Made by a program: the position numbers and the translations under genes | In this document: positions 11,653-19,549 of the stretch, in pieces | Numbering within the stretch: position 1 is the first letter of the stretch | Layout: every line of letters begins with the position of its first letter | The notes under the pieces: generated by a model | What the model saw: the letters and a program-made list of their open reading frames with translations, nothing else | Database searches by the model: none | What the model was told of the DNA's origin: nothing | Assembly: GCF_016065055.1 (NCBI RefSeq) | Contig: NZ_CP065856.1 | Span: 3,471,836-3,535,835, forward strand | DNA from: Halosimplex litoreum | Lineage (GTDB): Archaea > Halobacteriota > Halobacteria > Halobacteriales > Haloarculaceae | Length of the DNA: 64,000 bases | Reading direction: 5' to 3'

Positions 11653-12285
11653 CTACAGTTCGTCGAGCCCGTCCACTCGGTGATCACCGAGGACGCATTG
11701 ACCGCGTTCGAGCGGGTCGGCTCGCTCGACGTGAACGGCGTCGAGCCCGGCGTTCCAGGCGGCGCCCACGTCGACGGGGTCGTCGCCGACGAGGGCGCCT
11801 CGGTGTCCAGTTGAACCGATGTCGAGGCGGCGTATCGCGTGCTCGACGGGAGTCGGGTCGGGCTTCCAGCCGACGTCGTCGTCGCAGCAGACGACGGCGT
11901 CGAACCAGTCGGCGATGTCGTGGTACTCGAGGAGCGGTTCGGTGAGATAGGACTGACAGTGGGTAACGAGGCCGGTCGGGCGGTCGAGGTCGCGGACGAA
12001 CGCGGCGGCGTCGTCGTAGACGAACGTCGACTCGGCGCGGGCGCGCGGATCTTCGACCGCGTGGAAGGTCTCCCAGAACCGTTCGGGTGTGAGCGCGCGG
12101 TCGGCGAAGACCTCCTCGCGGGCGCCGCCGACGCCGTACCACAGCAGCTCGGCCTCGCGGTCGGTGAACGCGTGGCCCAGTCGGTCTCCGATCTCGGTAA
12201 CGAGTCGTCGGGGGTAGTCGGGGTCGATGTCGACGACGGTCCCGTCGAGATCGAACAGCCAGAAATCGTACGCGTCACGGGCCAT
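11653..12285 (-). CDS. HAD-superfamily hydrolase, phosphoglycolate phosphatase-like
   Basis: A 210-residue haloacid dehalogenase-type phosphatase. Motif I is FWLFDLDGTVVD (Asp12 nucleophile, Asp14 acid/base), motif II GLVTHCQS, motif III the Lys in GWKPDP, and motif IV VGDDPVDVGAA. A helical cap domain covers about residues 20-85. The substrate is probably a small phosphate ester; the family is too broad for a firm assignment. Haloarchaeal relatives are annotated as phosphoglycolate phosphatase-like. Confidence 0.88.
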   Translation of the reverse strand: MARDAYDFWLFDLDGTVVDIDPDYPRRLVTEIGDRLGHAFTDREAELLWYGVGGAREEVFADRALTPERFWETFHAVEDPRARAESTFVYDDAAAFVRDLDRPTGLVTHCQSYLTEPLLEYHDIADWFDAVVCCDDDVGWKPDPTPVEHAIRRLDIGSTGHRGALVGDDPVDVGAAWNAGLDAVHVERADPLERGQCVLGDHRVDGLDEL

Positions 12286-12420
12286 CGGGATCTCTTCGGT
12301 AGGTCGGTGGCGAGTAAGTACCTTCCGGCGACGGCCTCGTCGTCGAGTACCTCACGCCAGTCCCGTAGCGGCCCGACCGGGCGGATTTAAGCACCGGACG
12401 GACGACGGTGTCGACGTACC

Positions 12421-13107
12421 ATGGACCTACGGACGCTAGTGAGCGACCCTGAGGCCTTCTTTACCGTCCGACAGGAGGGCACCTCGCTGGTCGGACCGAC
12501 GGCAGTGGTCGCCGGCCACGCGCTGCTGGCGCTGGCGGTGACGGCCGTCGTCCTGCAGGCGGTCGGCGACGTCGTGACGCCTGCCGACGCGGGGGCGATC
12601 GTCTACGCCTCGGGCGAACGACGCATCTCGGCGCCCCGGCAGGTCGTCCTCTCGCTGTGGGCCACGGGGGCGCTCTACTTCGTGGGCTGGATCGCCGTCG
12701 CGGTCGTCGCCTACCTCGTTTCGCTGTACTTCGACGGTAACGGGTCGTTCCGTCGCCTTCTCGCGTTCGTCGGATGGGCGTTCGTGCCGACGCTCGTTCC
12801 GACGGCCGTGCGGACGTTCGCGGTCGCAGCGATGTTCCTCGACGCTCCCGAGTTCGCTACGGAGGCGGCCCTCCAGGAGTGGGCTCGGTCCGAACTCGCG
12901 GACCATCCGGCCCGCTTGGCGGCGATCGCCGTCCGTCCGCTGTTTACGCTCTGGACGGTCTCTCTGTGGGTTCTCGCCGCCGAGTACGCTCGCGAACTCA
13001 CCCGACGACAGGCGCTCGCCGCCGTTGCCCTGCCCGCGGCGCTCGCGACGCTCAACGCCGTCGGGACGCTCGCGACGGCCGCCGGTCGCGTCTTGGGCCT
13101 GCTGTAG
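12421..13107 (+). CDS. YIP1-family membrane protein
   Basis: A 228-residue protein with about five membrane segments (near residues 27-50, 80-105, 112-140, 160-185 and 197-225). The start MDLRTLVSDPEAFFTVRQ is typical of haloarchaeal Yip1-domain proteins, with the DPEAFF motif just before the first segment. The role in archaea is unknown; eukaryotic relatives act in membrane traffic. The ATG follows a GGATTTAAGC box by about 30 bases. Confidence 0.8.
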   Translation: MDLRTLVSDPEAFFTVRQEGTSLVGPTAVVAGHALLALAVTAVVLQAVGDVVTPADAGAIVYASGERRISAPRQVVLSLWATGALYFVGWIAVAVVAYLVSLYFDGNGSFRRLLAFVGWAFVPTLVPTAVRTFAVAAMFLDAPEFATEAALQEWARSELADHPARLAAIAVRPLFTLWTVSLWVLAAEYARELTRRQALAAVALPAALATLNAVGTLATAAGRVLGLL

Positions 13108-13111
13108 GCGC

Positions 13112-13520
13112 TCAGATCTCCTCGGTGACGTGGATCGAACTCCCGAGGTACTTCGTCAGCGCCTCGTCGACCGTCTCGGCGTTGAACGCGTCCAGATCCG
13201 CGGCGACCGCCGCGCGCAGGTCGTCGAGGTGGGCCCGTGTCGTCCGCAACTCGCGGAAGTCGACGCTGTCGACTCCCACGTCCAGCGTCTTCGGCGACCG
13301 CGCGCATGTGTGCCGCGTCGCCGCACTCGCCACGCCAGAGGTTGTCCCGGAAGTACAGCCAACCCGGCTCCCCGGGGGGATCCGCCCCCCGGAACACCGT
13401 CGTCTCGAAGGTGTCGGGCTGGGCCCAGACGTCCCGATCGGTGGGGTCGAGCCGCACCGTCACTCGAAAGACGTAGGCCGCGGCCGGTGAGCCGCTCCCG
13501 CCGTCGTCGCCCCGCCCCAT
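13112..13520 (-). pseudogene. LWR-salt protein gene with a frameshift
   Basis: Two frames together encode one haloarchaeal LWR-salt protein. The N-terminal part (from 13520) runs to YFRDNLWRGECGDAAHMRAVAED, with the family's name-giving LWR. The C-terminal part (to 13112) continues as TLDVGVDSVDFRELRTTRAHLDDL and ends KYLGSSIHVTEEI. They join at about 13287-13292. Restoring two bases (AC) after GAAGAC would give an unbroken frame, so a 2-bp deletion in a GAAGACAC repeat is the simplest explanation. Either the gene is recently broken or the assembly has an error. Its function is unknown; it is found in most haloarchaea. Confidence 0.8.
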
Positions 13521-13521
13521 C

Positions 13522-13797
13522 TCAGCGCAGGTCGTCGAACCGCTCGGCGAGTTCGATATCTTTGTCGGTGATGCCGCCCTCGTCGTGGGTGGTCAGCCGC
13601 ACTTCGACTTCGCGCCAGCCGATGGTCATCTCGGGGTGGTGGAAGGCGTCCTGGGCGACGCCGCCCGCGCCCGCGGCGAAGCCGACGCCGTCGAGGTAGG
13701 CGTCGAACTCGTAGGTTCGGACGATCTCGTCGCCGTCGCGCTCCCAGTCGTCCGGTAGCTGTGCCTCGACCTCATCGTCGGATAGCAGATCTGCCAT
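13522..13797 (-). CDS. 4a-hydroxytetrahydrobiopterin dehydratase (pterin carbinolamine dehydratase)
   Basis: A 91-residue protein of the PCD/DCoH family, dehydrating 4a-hydroxytetrahydropterins. The conserved active site reads DAFHHPEMTIGWREVEVRL (near residues 50-68), with two His, and is followed by THDEGGITDKDIELA. The length is typical. The ATG at 13797 gives the usual start MADLLSDDEV; longer open frames upstream are Arg/Ser-rich and not coding. It may act in folding of pterin intermediates or in another role; halophiles use mainly modified folates. It sits one base before the end of the broken LWR-salt gene on the same strand. Confidence 0.9.
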   Translation of the reverse strand: MADLLSDDEVEAQLPDDWERDGDEIVRTYEFDAYLDGVGFAAGAGGVAQDAFHHPEMTIGWREVEVRLTTHDEGGITDKDIELAERFDDLR

Positions 13798-14238
13798 GTC
13801 GGACCCGTGGGGCGGTACGCGCATGAAAGTTCGGCCGACGAGTCGAAGCGTCCGGGGTCTGGGTCGAGACGACCGCTCCTCGAATTCGAAGTGCGAACAC
13901 GACGACCGCTCCTCGAACTGGAACCGCAGACAGCGTGAAAGCCCCCGACCGCTCCGGTCGGCCCCTTTCGTTCCCACCCACGTCGGCTGATCGGCCAGTC
14001 TGTGCGGGCGGGAATGAAAGGAGCGACGCGCTCGACGAAGGACGGGGAAGCAAGCACCGCAACGAGCGAAGCGAGTGAGGAGCACAGCGAGCCGCCCGAG
14101 TCGAGCGCGTCGGGGATTTCACGCTGTTTGCGGTGGCAGTCGGTGGTGTAGCCTCGATCAGGGGCGCGGTCACGGGAGTTGGCACTGACGGACGAAGCGA
14201 ACTGTCGCAGGCAAAGTTAGTTTAGGATCGCACCGCGC
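13798..14238. other. intergenic region with short repeats
   Basis: About 440 bases with no credible gene. It contains a 22-base direct repeat (13869-13890 and 13902-13923, 20 of 22 matching, 33-base period), an inverted repeat CCGACC/GGTCGG (13945-13950 and 13956-13961) and the phrase GAGCGAAGCGAGTGAGGAGC near 14061, a type common between haloarchaeal genes. Open frames here translate to Arg/Ser-rich low-complexity sequence. Confidence 0.5.
13869..13923 (+). repeat. tandem-like direct repeat
   Basis: ACGACCGCTCCTCGAATTCG and following bases (13869-13890) recur at 13902-13923 with two differences, 33 bases apart. It lies in non-coding DNA between the pterin dehydratase and hemA. No protein or RNA role is apparent. 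Confidence 0.6.
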
Positions 14239-15561
14239 CTAGTCGTCGCCCATCTGGTCGAAGGCGGCGTCGGGCATCTGGTCGCGGAGGTGTTCGGGGA
14301 TCGCGTCGCCCCCGTGAGACTCGCTCTCCGCGCCGAACTCGGGGTCGAACAGCTGGAGTGCGGTGTTGATGGTCGACCAGTCGTCTTCCTCGGCGGCGTC
14401 CCGCAGGCTCTTGGTCGGCGCGGCGAGCAACTGGTTGACGACGGCGTCGGCCATCGCTTCGACGACCTCGCGCTGGCTCTCGTCGAAGTCGCCCTTGTCG
14501 AGGGCGGTCTCGACCTCCTGGGCCTTGACGCGCTCGGCGCTCTCGTACATCGCCGAGATGACGCGGTCGGCCCGCTTGCGCTTGTACTGGGCGAGCAAGT
14601 GCTCGAACTCGACGTCGATCATCTCCTCGACGGCCGTGGCTGCCTCCGCGCGCTGGGCGCGGTTCTCGTCGGTGACCGTCTGCAGCGCGTCCAGGTCGCG
14701 GACGGTCACGTCGGGGAGTTCGGTCACGGTCGGCTGCACGTCACGGGGCTGAGCGATGTCGACGACGAAGGTTTCGCCGGTGTCCGAGACGGTCGATTTC
14801 TCGAAGACGTAGTCGGTCGACCCGGTCGCGGTGACGACGACCGCCGCGCGCTCGACGGCCCCGTCGAGGTCGCCCAGTTCGACGACGGTCGCGCTGGCGT
14901 CGACGGTCTCGGCGAGGTGCTCGGCCCGCTCGACGGTGCGGTTGGCGACGTAGAGGTGGTCGACCCGCGACGCGAGCGACTGGGCGGCGAGCCGACCCAT
15001 CTCGCCCGCGCCGACGACCAGCGCCTCGGCGCCGTCGACGCCGACCTCCTCGTCGGCGAGCGTGACCGCCGCGCTCGCCAGCGAGACCGACCCCTCGTTG
15101 ATGGCCGTCTCGGTGCGCGCGCGTTCGCCGACGTGGATCGCTTTGGTGACGCCCTCTTCGAGCAGGCGACCGACGCCGCCGGCCGCGCGGGCGTCCTCGT
15201 AGGCGTCTCCGACCTGGCCGAGGATCTGGTCCTCGCCGACGACCAGCGATTCGAGCCCGGACGCGACCCGCATGAGGTGGCGCAGGCTCTCCTCGTGGCC
15301 GAGTTCGACCAGTACGTCCGATGGCACGCCCTCGAAGAAGGCGGCCAGCGCCGCGCGGCCGTCGGGGCCGTCGCTCGTGACGACGTAGGCCTCGACCCGG
15401 TTGCACGTCTGGAGGACGTACGCCTCTTCGACGGCGGGCACCGACAGCAGGCGCTCGACGCCCGCGCGCTGGCTCTCGACGGTCGCGGCCTCGAGCTCGT
15501 CGATCGTCGCGTGGTCGATGTCGACGCTCGCACCCGAGATGACGCCCGTGCCGACCGTCAC
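14239..15561 (-). CDS. hemA: glutamyl-tRNA reductase
   Basis: A 440-residue enzyme that reduces Glu-tRNA(Glu) to glutamate-1-semialdehyde, the first step of tetrapyrrole synthesis. The catalytic Cys is Cys53 in YVLQTCNRVEAY. The NADPH site follows around residues 180-200 (EALVVGAGEMGRLAAQSL) and the C-terminal helical dimerisation domain covers 310-420. It is the third gene of a minus-strand operon; its start overlaps the end of the precorrin-2 dehydrogenase gene by four bases, so the two are probably translationally coupled. A usual glutamate-1-semialdehyde aminotransferase is not in the window. Confidence 0.96.
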   Translation of the reverse strand: MTVGTGVISGASVDIDHATIDELEAATVESQRAGVERLLSVPAVEEAYVLQTCNRVEAYVVTSDGPDGRAALAAFFEGVPSDVLVELGHEESLRHLMRVASGLESLVVGEDQILGQVGDAYEDARAAGGVGRLLEEGVTKAIHVGERARTETAINEGSVSLASAAVTLADEEVGVDGAEALVVGAGEMGRLAAQSLASRVDHLYVANRTVERAEHLAETVDASATVVELGDLDGAVERAAVVVTATGSTDYVFEKSTVSDTGETFVVDIAQPRDVQPTVTELPDVTVRDLDALQTVTDENRAQRAEAATAVEEMIDVEFEHLLAQYKRKRADRVISAMYESAERVKAQEVETALDKGDFDESQREVVEAMADAVVNQLLAAPTKSLRDAAEEDDWSTINTALQLFDPEFGAESESHGGDAIPEHLRDQMPDAAFDQMGDD

Positions 15562-16205
15562 GCTGTCTCACCTGTCACGTCCGAGATCACGTCCGCTGCC
15601 ACTTGTCGAGGGTTCGGTTTCCCACTATCTAAAGCCTTCCAAACCGCGTCCGACCGCACGACCGCCCGCACCGCCTCCCTGCGCAGGTCCGGATCGACAC
15701 CGTCGGCCTGTAGCTCCGTCCGGATCTCGCCGGTCAGTTCGGCCATCGCGCCCGCGTCGGCGATCTCGTTCTCGATCCGCTGGCGGAGCAGCCGACTCAA
15801 CGCCGGGCTCGCGCCGCCGGTCGCCACCGCCGCGACCACCGGGTCGTCCCGGACCGTCGCCGGGACGACGACGCTTCCGGGGTCGCGCTCGCCGTGTTCG
15901 TCGGTCCGATTGACCAGCGCACCGCGTTCGCGAGCTTCGGTCTCGATCCGCTCGTTCAACGCCCCGTCGTCGGTCGCCGCGACCGCGAGTGCGGGGTCGG
16001 TCCGGTCGAGCCAGTCGGGAACGTCGTCGGGGTCGGGCGCTTCGCGGACCAGTTCCGCGCCGCCGAAGTCGGCGTCGGCGAAACTCGGGCTCACGACGAC
16101 CACGTGTGCCTCGCGGTCGAATCGGCGGGCTTTCCGGGCACCGACGCGGCCGCCGCCGAATATCAGGACCGTCTCGTCGTCGAAGTCGTGGAGCAGTGGG
16201 ATCAC
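15558..16205 (-). CDS. precorrin-2 dehydrogenase (siroheme synthase N-terminal type)
   Basis: A 215-residue Met8p/CysG-N family protein that oxidises precorrin-2 to sirohydrochlorin with NAD. The Rossmann motif VLIFGGGRVGARKARRF is at residues 13-29; the dimerisation block PATVRDDPVVAAVATGGASPALSRLLR is near 115-141. Some family members also insert iron. Between the siroheme decarboxylase gene and hemA, it makes the operon a siroheme and alternative heme pathway. It lacks the methyltransferase domain of full CysG. Confidence 0.9.
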   Translation of the reverse strand: MIPLLHDFDDETVLIFGGGRVGARKARRFDREAHVVVVSPSFADADFGGAELVREAPDPDDVPDWLDRTDPALAVAATDDGALNERIETEARERGALVNRTDEHGERDPGSVVVPATVRDDPVVAAVATGGASPALSRLLRQRIENEIADAGAMAELTGEIRTELQADGVDPDLRREAVRAVVRSDAVWKALDSGKPNPRQVAADVISDVTGETA

Positions 16206-16242
16206 GGGTGGTGTTTCGGTGTATCGTGTTCGTCGGTGACTC

Positions 16243-17298
16243 TCAGGCCGTGTTCGCGTCCGCTCGTTCCTCGATGCGGATGCCCGTCTTCTTCAGGATG
16301 CCCGTCGAGAACAGGGTGTCCCAGTCGTCGTCGGTCACGTCCCAGTGTTCGGCCATCTTCTCGCGGACCTGCTCGACGCGGGCCTCGCTCTCTTCCTCGC
16401 TGCGGCCGTGGGTCATCGCGAAGAAGTTGTACGGCCAGACGCCCTCGTGGCGCGGCCGCCGGTAGCAGTGGGTGACGAAGTCGAAGGCGGCGACCGCCTG
16501 CCCCACTTCCTCGACGGTTTCGTCGGGGACGTCCCAGACGGTCATCCCGTTCTCGGAGTAGCCAAGCGAGTAGTGGTTCGGGATGACGCCGACCCGCCGC
16601 ACTTTCCCCTCGTGGTCGAACCGTTTGATCGTCGAACGCACCCACTCGGCGTCCTCGTCGAGTGCGTCGGCCACGTCTTCGTAAGGCGTCCGCGTCGTCG
16701 GCAAGCCGCCCTGGATCTCGACGACGAGGTCGCGCTCGCGTGGCGTCAGACTGTCGCGGTCGGCCGGTTCGACGGCCGGTCCCAGCCCCGACAGGTCGAT
16801 CCCGCCGTCGCTGTCTTCGAGCGGCCCCTCGACGGGGAACTTCGCACCGACGTGGAACTCCCGCTGTTTGGGGAGGTTGTACGTCTCCTGGCCGGTCTCG
16901 TCCTCGATCTCGGCGAGTACCTCGTCGACGCGGGCCTCGTCGGCGACGCTGACGACGAACCACATGTTGAGATGGGGGTGTTCGCGCTCGTAGTTGTGCG
17001 CCACCTCGGCGTGAGCGTTGACCTGCTCGGCCACCTCGTCGAAGCGCTCCTCGGGCGCGTGCATCGCGACGAGCGTGGCCGTCCCACCGATCGCCTCGGC
17101 GTCGATGAGCGCGCCGAATCGCGTGAGGACCCCCTCCTCGTCCATCGCCGCGAGGCGCTCGTGCAGTTCGTCGGCAGTCACGTCCACCCCGTGCTCGCGG
17201 AGCGCCTCGGCCGCCGGCTCGTAGGGGTCCGCGACGACCGGGAACCCGCCCTGGTAGGCGTTGAGGATCGCCCGGTCGACGTCGTCGAGGTCGGTCAT
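16243..17298 (-). CDS. ahbB: siroheme decarboxylase, fused AhbA-AhbB type
   Basis: A 351-residue protein made of two AsnC/Lrp-like units, each a winged helix followed by a ferredoxin-like domain (about residues 1-150 and 185-345). The first begins DDVDRAILNAYQGGFPVVADPY, the second LTPRERDLVVEIQGGLPTTRTPY. Conserved HPHLNMWFVV and CYRRPRHEGVWPYNFFAM are the siroheme decarboxylase signatures, with His and Tyr used for catalysis. In archaea and sulfate reducers AhbA and AhbB act together to decarboxylate siroheme on the way to heme. Here they are one chain. It is the first gene of the operon with precorrin-2 dehydrogenase and hemA. Confidence 0.9.
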   Translation of the reverse strand: MTDLDDVDRAILNAYQGGFPVVADPYEPAAEALREHGVDVTADELHERLAAMDEEGVLTRFGALIDAEAIGGTATLVAMHAPEERFDEVAEQVNAHAEVAHNYEREHPHLNMWFVVSVADEARVDEVLAEIEDETGQETYNLPKQREFHVGAKFPVEGPLEDSDGGIDLSGLGPAVEPADRDSLTPRERDLVVEIQGGLPTTRTPYEDVADALDEDAEWVRSTIKRFDHEGKVRRVGVIPNHYSLGYSENGMTVWDVPDETVEEVGQAVAAFDFVTHCYRRPRHEGVWPYNFFAMTHGRSEEESEARVEQVREKMAEHWDVTDDDWDTLFSTGILKKTGIRIEERADANTA

Positions 17299-17403
17299 AC
17301 CCCGAACTCAGGTATCGAGCGGCATAAACGGCCCGTCTACGCTCGAGCGGCCGCGAGGGCACGTCCCCAAAACGGTATGTCGCACGCTAGCAAACGGAGA
17401 TGC

Positions 17404-17802
17404 ATGTCCGACGACCGAAACGACGGCGCCGCGGAGATGATCGAGCGGTGGAACAGCGTGTTCAGGTCGCTCGCGGCGGAGCCGCACAGGCAGATGGTGG
17501 TGGCGCTGCTGGAGGCCCCGCCCGACCGGGAGCTGTCGCTCCCGGAGGCGGCCAATCCGCCGTACCTGCCCGGTGATCCCGAGAAGCTGTACGTCGAGCT
17601 GGTCCACTCGCACCTGCCGGCGTTGGCCGAGCACGGTTTCGTCGAGTGGGACCGCGAGCCGCTACGCGTCCGTCGCGGGCCGGCCTTCGAGGAGGTCGCC
17701 GTCGTCTTCGAAGCGCTGCACGCTCACGCCGACGAGATCCCGGTGCAGCTCACCGAGTCGTGCCAGCGTCTGGAAGAACGCAGAGAAGGGTGTGAAACGT
17801 GA
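17404..17802 (+). CDS. winged-helix transcriptional regulator (DUF7344-like)
   Basis: A 132-residue protein. The N-terminal helical segment MIERWNSVFRSLAAEPHRQMVVALLEAP resembles the first helices of haloarchaeal DUF7344/ArsR-like regulators, followed by a wing-like VDVEWDREPLRVRRGP-type region (residues 80-95) and a C-terminal helix EVAVVFEALHAHADEIP. DNA binding is inferred from the fold pattern only. Its stop overlaps the GTG start of the next gene (HalOD1) by three bases, so both are made from one message. Confidence 0.72.
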   Translation: MSDDRNDGAAEMIERWNSVFRSLAAEPHRQMVVALLEAPPDRELSLPEAANPPYLPGDPEKLYVELVHSHLPALAEHGFVEWDREPLRVRRGPAFEEVAVVFEALHAHADEIPVQLTESCQRLEERREGCET

Positions 17803-18061
17803 GCGCGACGGACGCCCTCCCGCTGGGTCTGGTGCGAGCGGTCGCCGCCGTCGAGAGCGTCGAACTACACTCGGCGTCTCGGCGTACGACTACGTCGCCA
17901 CCGAGGCCCTCGGTTCGATGGCCGCGATGGGGCGCGAAGAGTGGGAACTGACATTCGTGGTTCTCGGCCACTCCGTGACAGTCGACGGGACCGGCGCGAT
18001 CCGGGTCGACGGCGACCTGATCCGTCGGAGCGAGGGGGTCGGTCCGGACGAACCGCTGTAA
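17799..18061 (+). pseudogene. HalOD1 output-domain gene with a frameshift
   Basis: The GTG at 17799 overlaps the previous stop and gives SATDALPLGLVRAVAAVESVE. The domain then continues in another frame as TTLGVSAYDYVATEALGSMA and ends with EWELTFVVLGHSVTVDGTGAIRV, the typical HalOD1 close. The break is at GTCGAACTACAC near 17855-17866; one more A in the A run would give V-E-T-T-L-G-V and an open frame of about 87 residues. HalOD1 is a haloarchaeal signal-output domain of unknown action. Whether the 1-bp loss is real or an assembly error cannot be told here. Confidence 0.72.
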
Positions 18062-18081
18062 CCGGACGAAGGGGGACGCGA

Positions 18082-19350
18082 CTACTCGAAGACGAGGCCC
18101 TCGTCGTCGTACAGCGGGAACTCCTCGCAGAGACCCTGTACGATCTCGGCGACCTCGGCCTTGACGTCCTCGTCGTCGGGGTTGTCGATGACCTCGGCGA
18201 TGCAGTGGCCGACGGTCTCGCAGGCGTCCTCGTCGAAGCCGCGGGTCGTCAGCGCGGGCGTGCCCGCGCGGATGCCCGAGGCGACGAACGGCGAGCGCGT
18301 CTCGCCGGGGACCGTGTTGGCGTTGAGGACGATCCCCACGTCTTCGAGCGCTTCCTCGGCCTGTTTCCCGGTCACGTCCGGGTGGGAATCGCGCAGGTCG
18401 ACGAGCACGAGGTGGTTGTCGGTCCCGCCCGAAACCAGCGAGAAGCCGTGCTCTTCGAGGTGGTCGGCCAGCGCCTGGGCGTTCTTCAGGGTCTGCTCGG
18501 CGTACGCCTCGAAGTGCGGCTGCAGCGCCTCCTGGAAGCCGACGGCCTTGCCGGCGATGTTGTGCATGAGCGGGCCGCCCTGGGTGCCGGGGATGATCGC
18601 CGAGTCGATGGCGTCGCCGTACTCCTCGTCGGCCATGACGATGCCGCCGCGGCCGGCGCGGATGGTCTTGTGCGTCGAGCCCGTGACGAAGTCCGCGACG
18701 CCGACCGGCGAGTCGTGGACACCGGCGGCGACCAGGCCGGTGATGTGCGCGATGTCCGAGAGGTGGTAGGCGTCCACGTCGTCGGCGATGGCCTGGAACT
18801 CCTCCCACTGGACCTCGCGGGGGTACGCGGAGAAGCCCGAGACGATCATGTCCGGGTCGAAGTCCTCCGCGTGGGCGCGGACCTCGTCGAAGTCGATGCG
18901 GCCGGTCTCCTCGTCGACCTCGTAGTTCTCGACCTCGTAGACCTGACCGGCGAAGTTCTTCGGGTGGCCGTGGCTGAGGTGGCCGCCGTGGGTCAGGTCC
19001 AGCGAGAGGATCTTGTCGCCGGGTTCGAGCATCGCGGTGTAGACGGCCATGTTCGCCTGCGAACCCGAGTGAGGCTGGACGTTGACGTACTCGGCGCCCC
19101 ACAGCTCCTTGGCGCGGTCGATAGCGAGCTGTTCGACGGTGTCGGCGTGCTCGCAGCCGCCGTAGTAGCGCGAGCCCGGATAGCCCTCGGCGTACTTGTT
19201 CGTCAGGACCGAGCTCTGGGCTTCGAGCACCGCCTCGCTGACGTGGTTCTCGCTGGCGATCATCGCCAGCGTGTCGCCCTGGCGGTCGACCTCCGCTTCG
19301 AGCGCGTCGGCGACTTCGGGGTCCACCGACCGGACCGTCTCGTAGTTCAT
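18082..19350 (-). CDS. glyA: serine hydroxymethyltransferase
   Basis: A 422-residue PLP enzyme that interconverts serine and glycine with a tetrahydrofolate-type one-carbon carrier. The PLP Lys is Lys228 in TGSTHKTIRAGRGG. The substrate block LTHGGHLSHG and the EGYPGSRYYGGCEHAD segment are conserved. The start ATG at 19350 gives MNYETVRSVDPEVADAL; a longer frame upstream is not coding. A TATTG-rich box about 27 bases before the ATG on the minus strand (near 19374-19380) may be the TATA element. Confidence 0.96.
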   Translation of the reverse strand: MNYETVRSVDPEVADALEAEVDRQGDTLAMIASENHVSEAVLEAQSSVLTNKYAEGYPGSRYYGGCEHADTVEQLAIDRAKELWGAEYVNVQPHSGSQANMAVYTAMLEPGDKILSLDLTHGGHLSHGHPKNFAGQVYEVENYEVDEETGRIDFDEVRAHAEDFDPDMIVSGFSAYPREVQWEEFQAIADDVDAYHLSDIAHITGLVAAGVHDSPVGVADFVTGSTHKTIRAGRGGIVMADEEYGDAIDSAIIPGTQGGPLMHNIAGKAVGFQEALQPHFEAYAEQTLKNAQALADHLEEHGFSLVSGGTDNHLVLVDLRDSHPDVTGKQAEEALEDVGIVLNANTVPGETRSPFVASGIRAGTPALTTRGFDEDACETVGHCIAEVIDNPDDEDVKAEVAEIVQGLCEEFPLYDDEGLVFE

Positions 19351-19549
19351 GGTGTCCACTCGGCGTCGCTCCGTCAATAATCTACCTTTTCGACGAGCCA
19401 CCGAGCCCGCTCGTCGCCGGTCTGCGCCGTGAATTCGGAGTCCCGGACGGGACCGTGATGGATCGCCGGCCTGGGGCCCCCTTCGGGTCAATTCAACGAG
19501 CACTGGCGGTAAAATTAAGTGTGATAATGAGAAATACCATAGCTATCAG

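Noticed and set aside
14290..16239. 649-codon frame opposite hemA and the precorrin-2 dehydrogenase gene
   Set aside because: Antisense shadow; no recognisable domain, while the other strand has full enzyme motifs.
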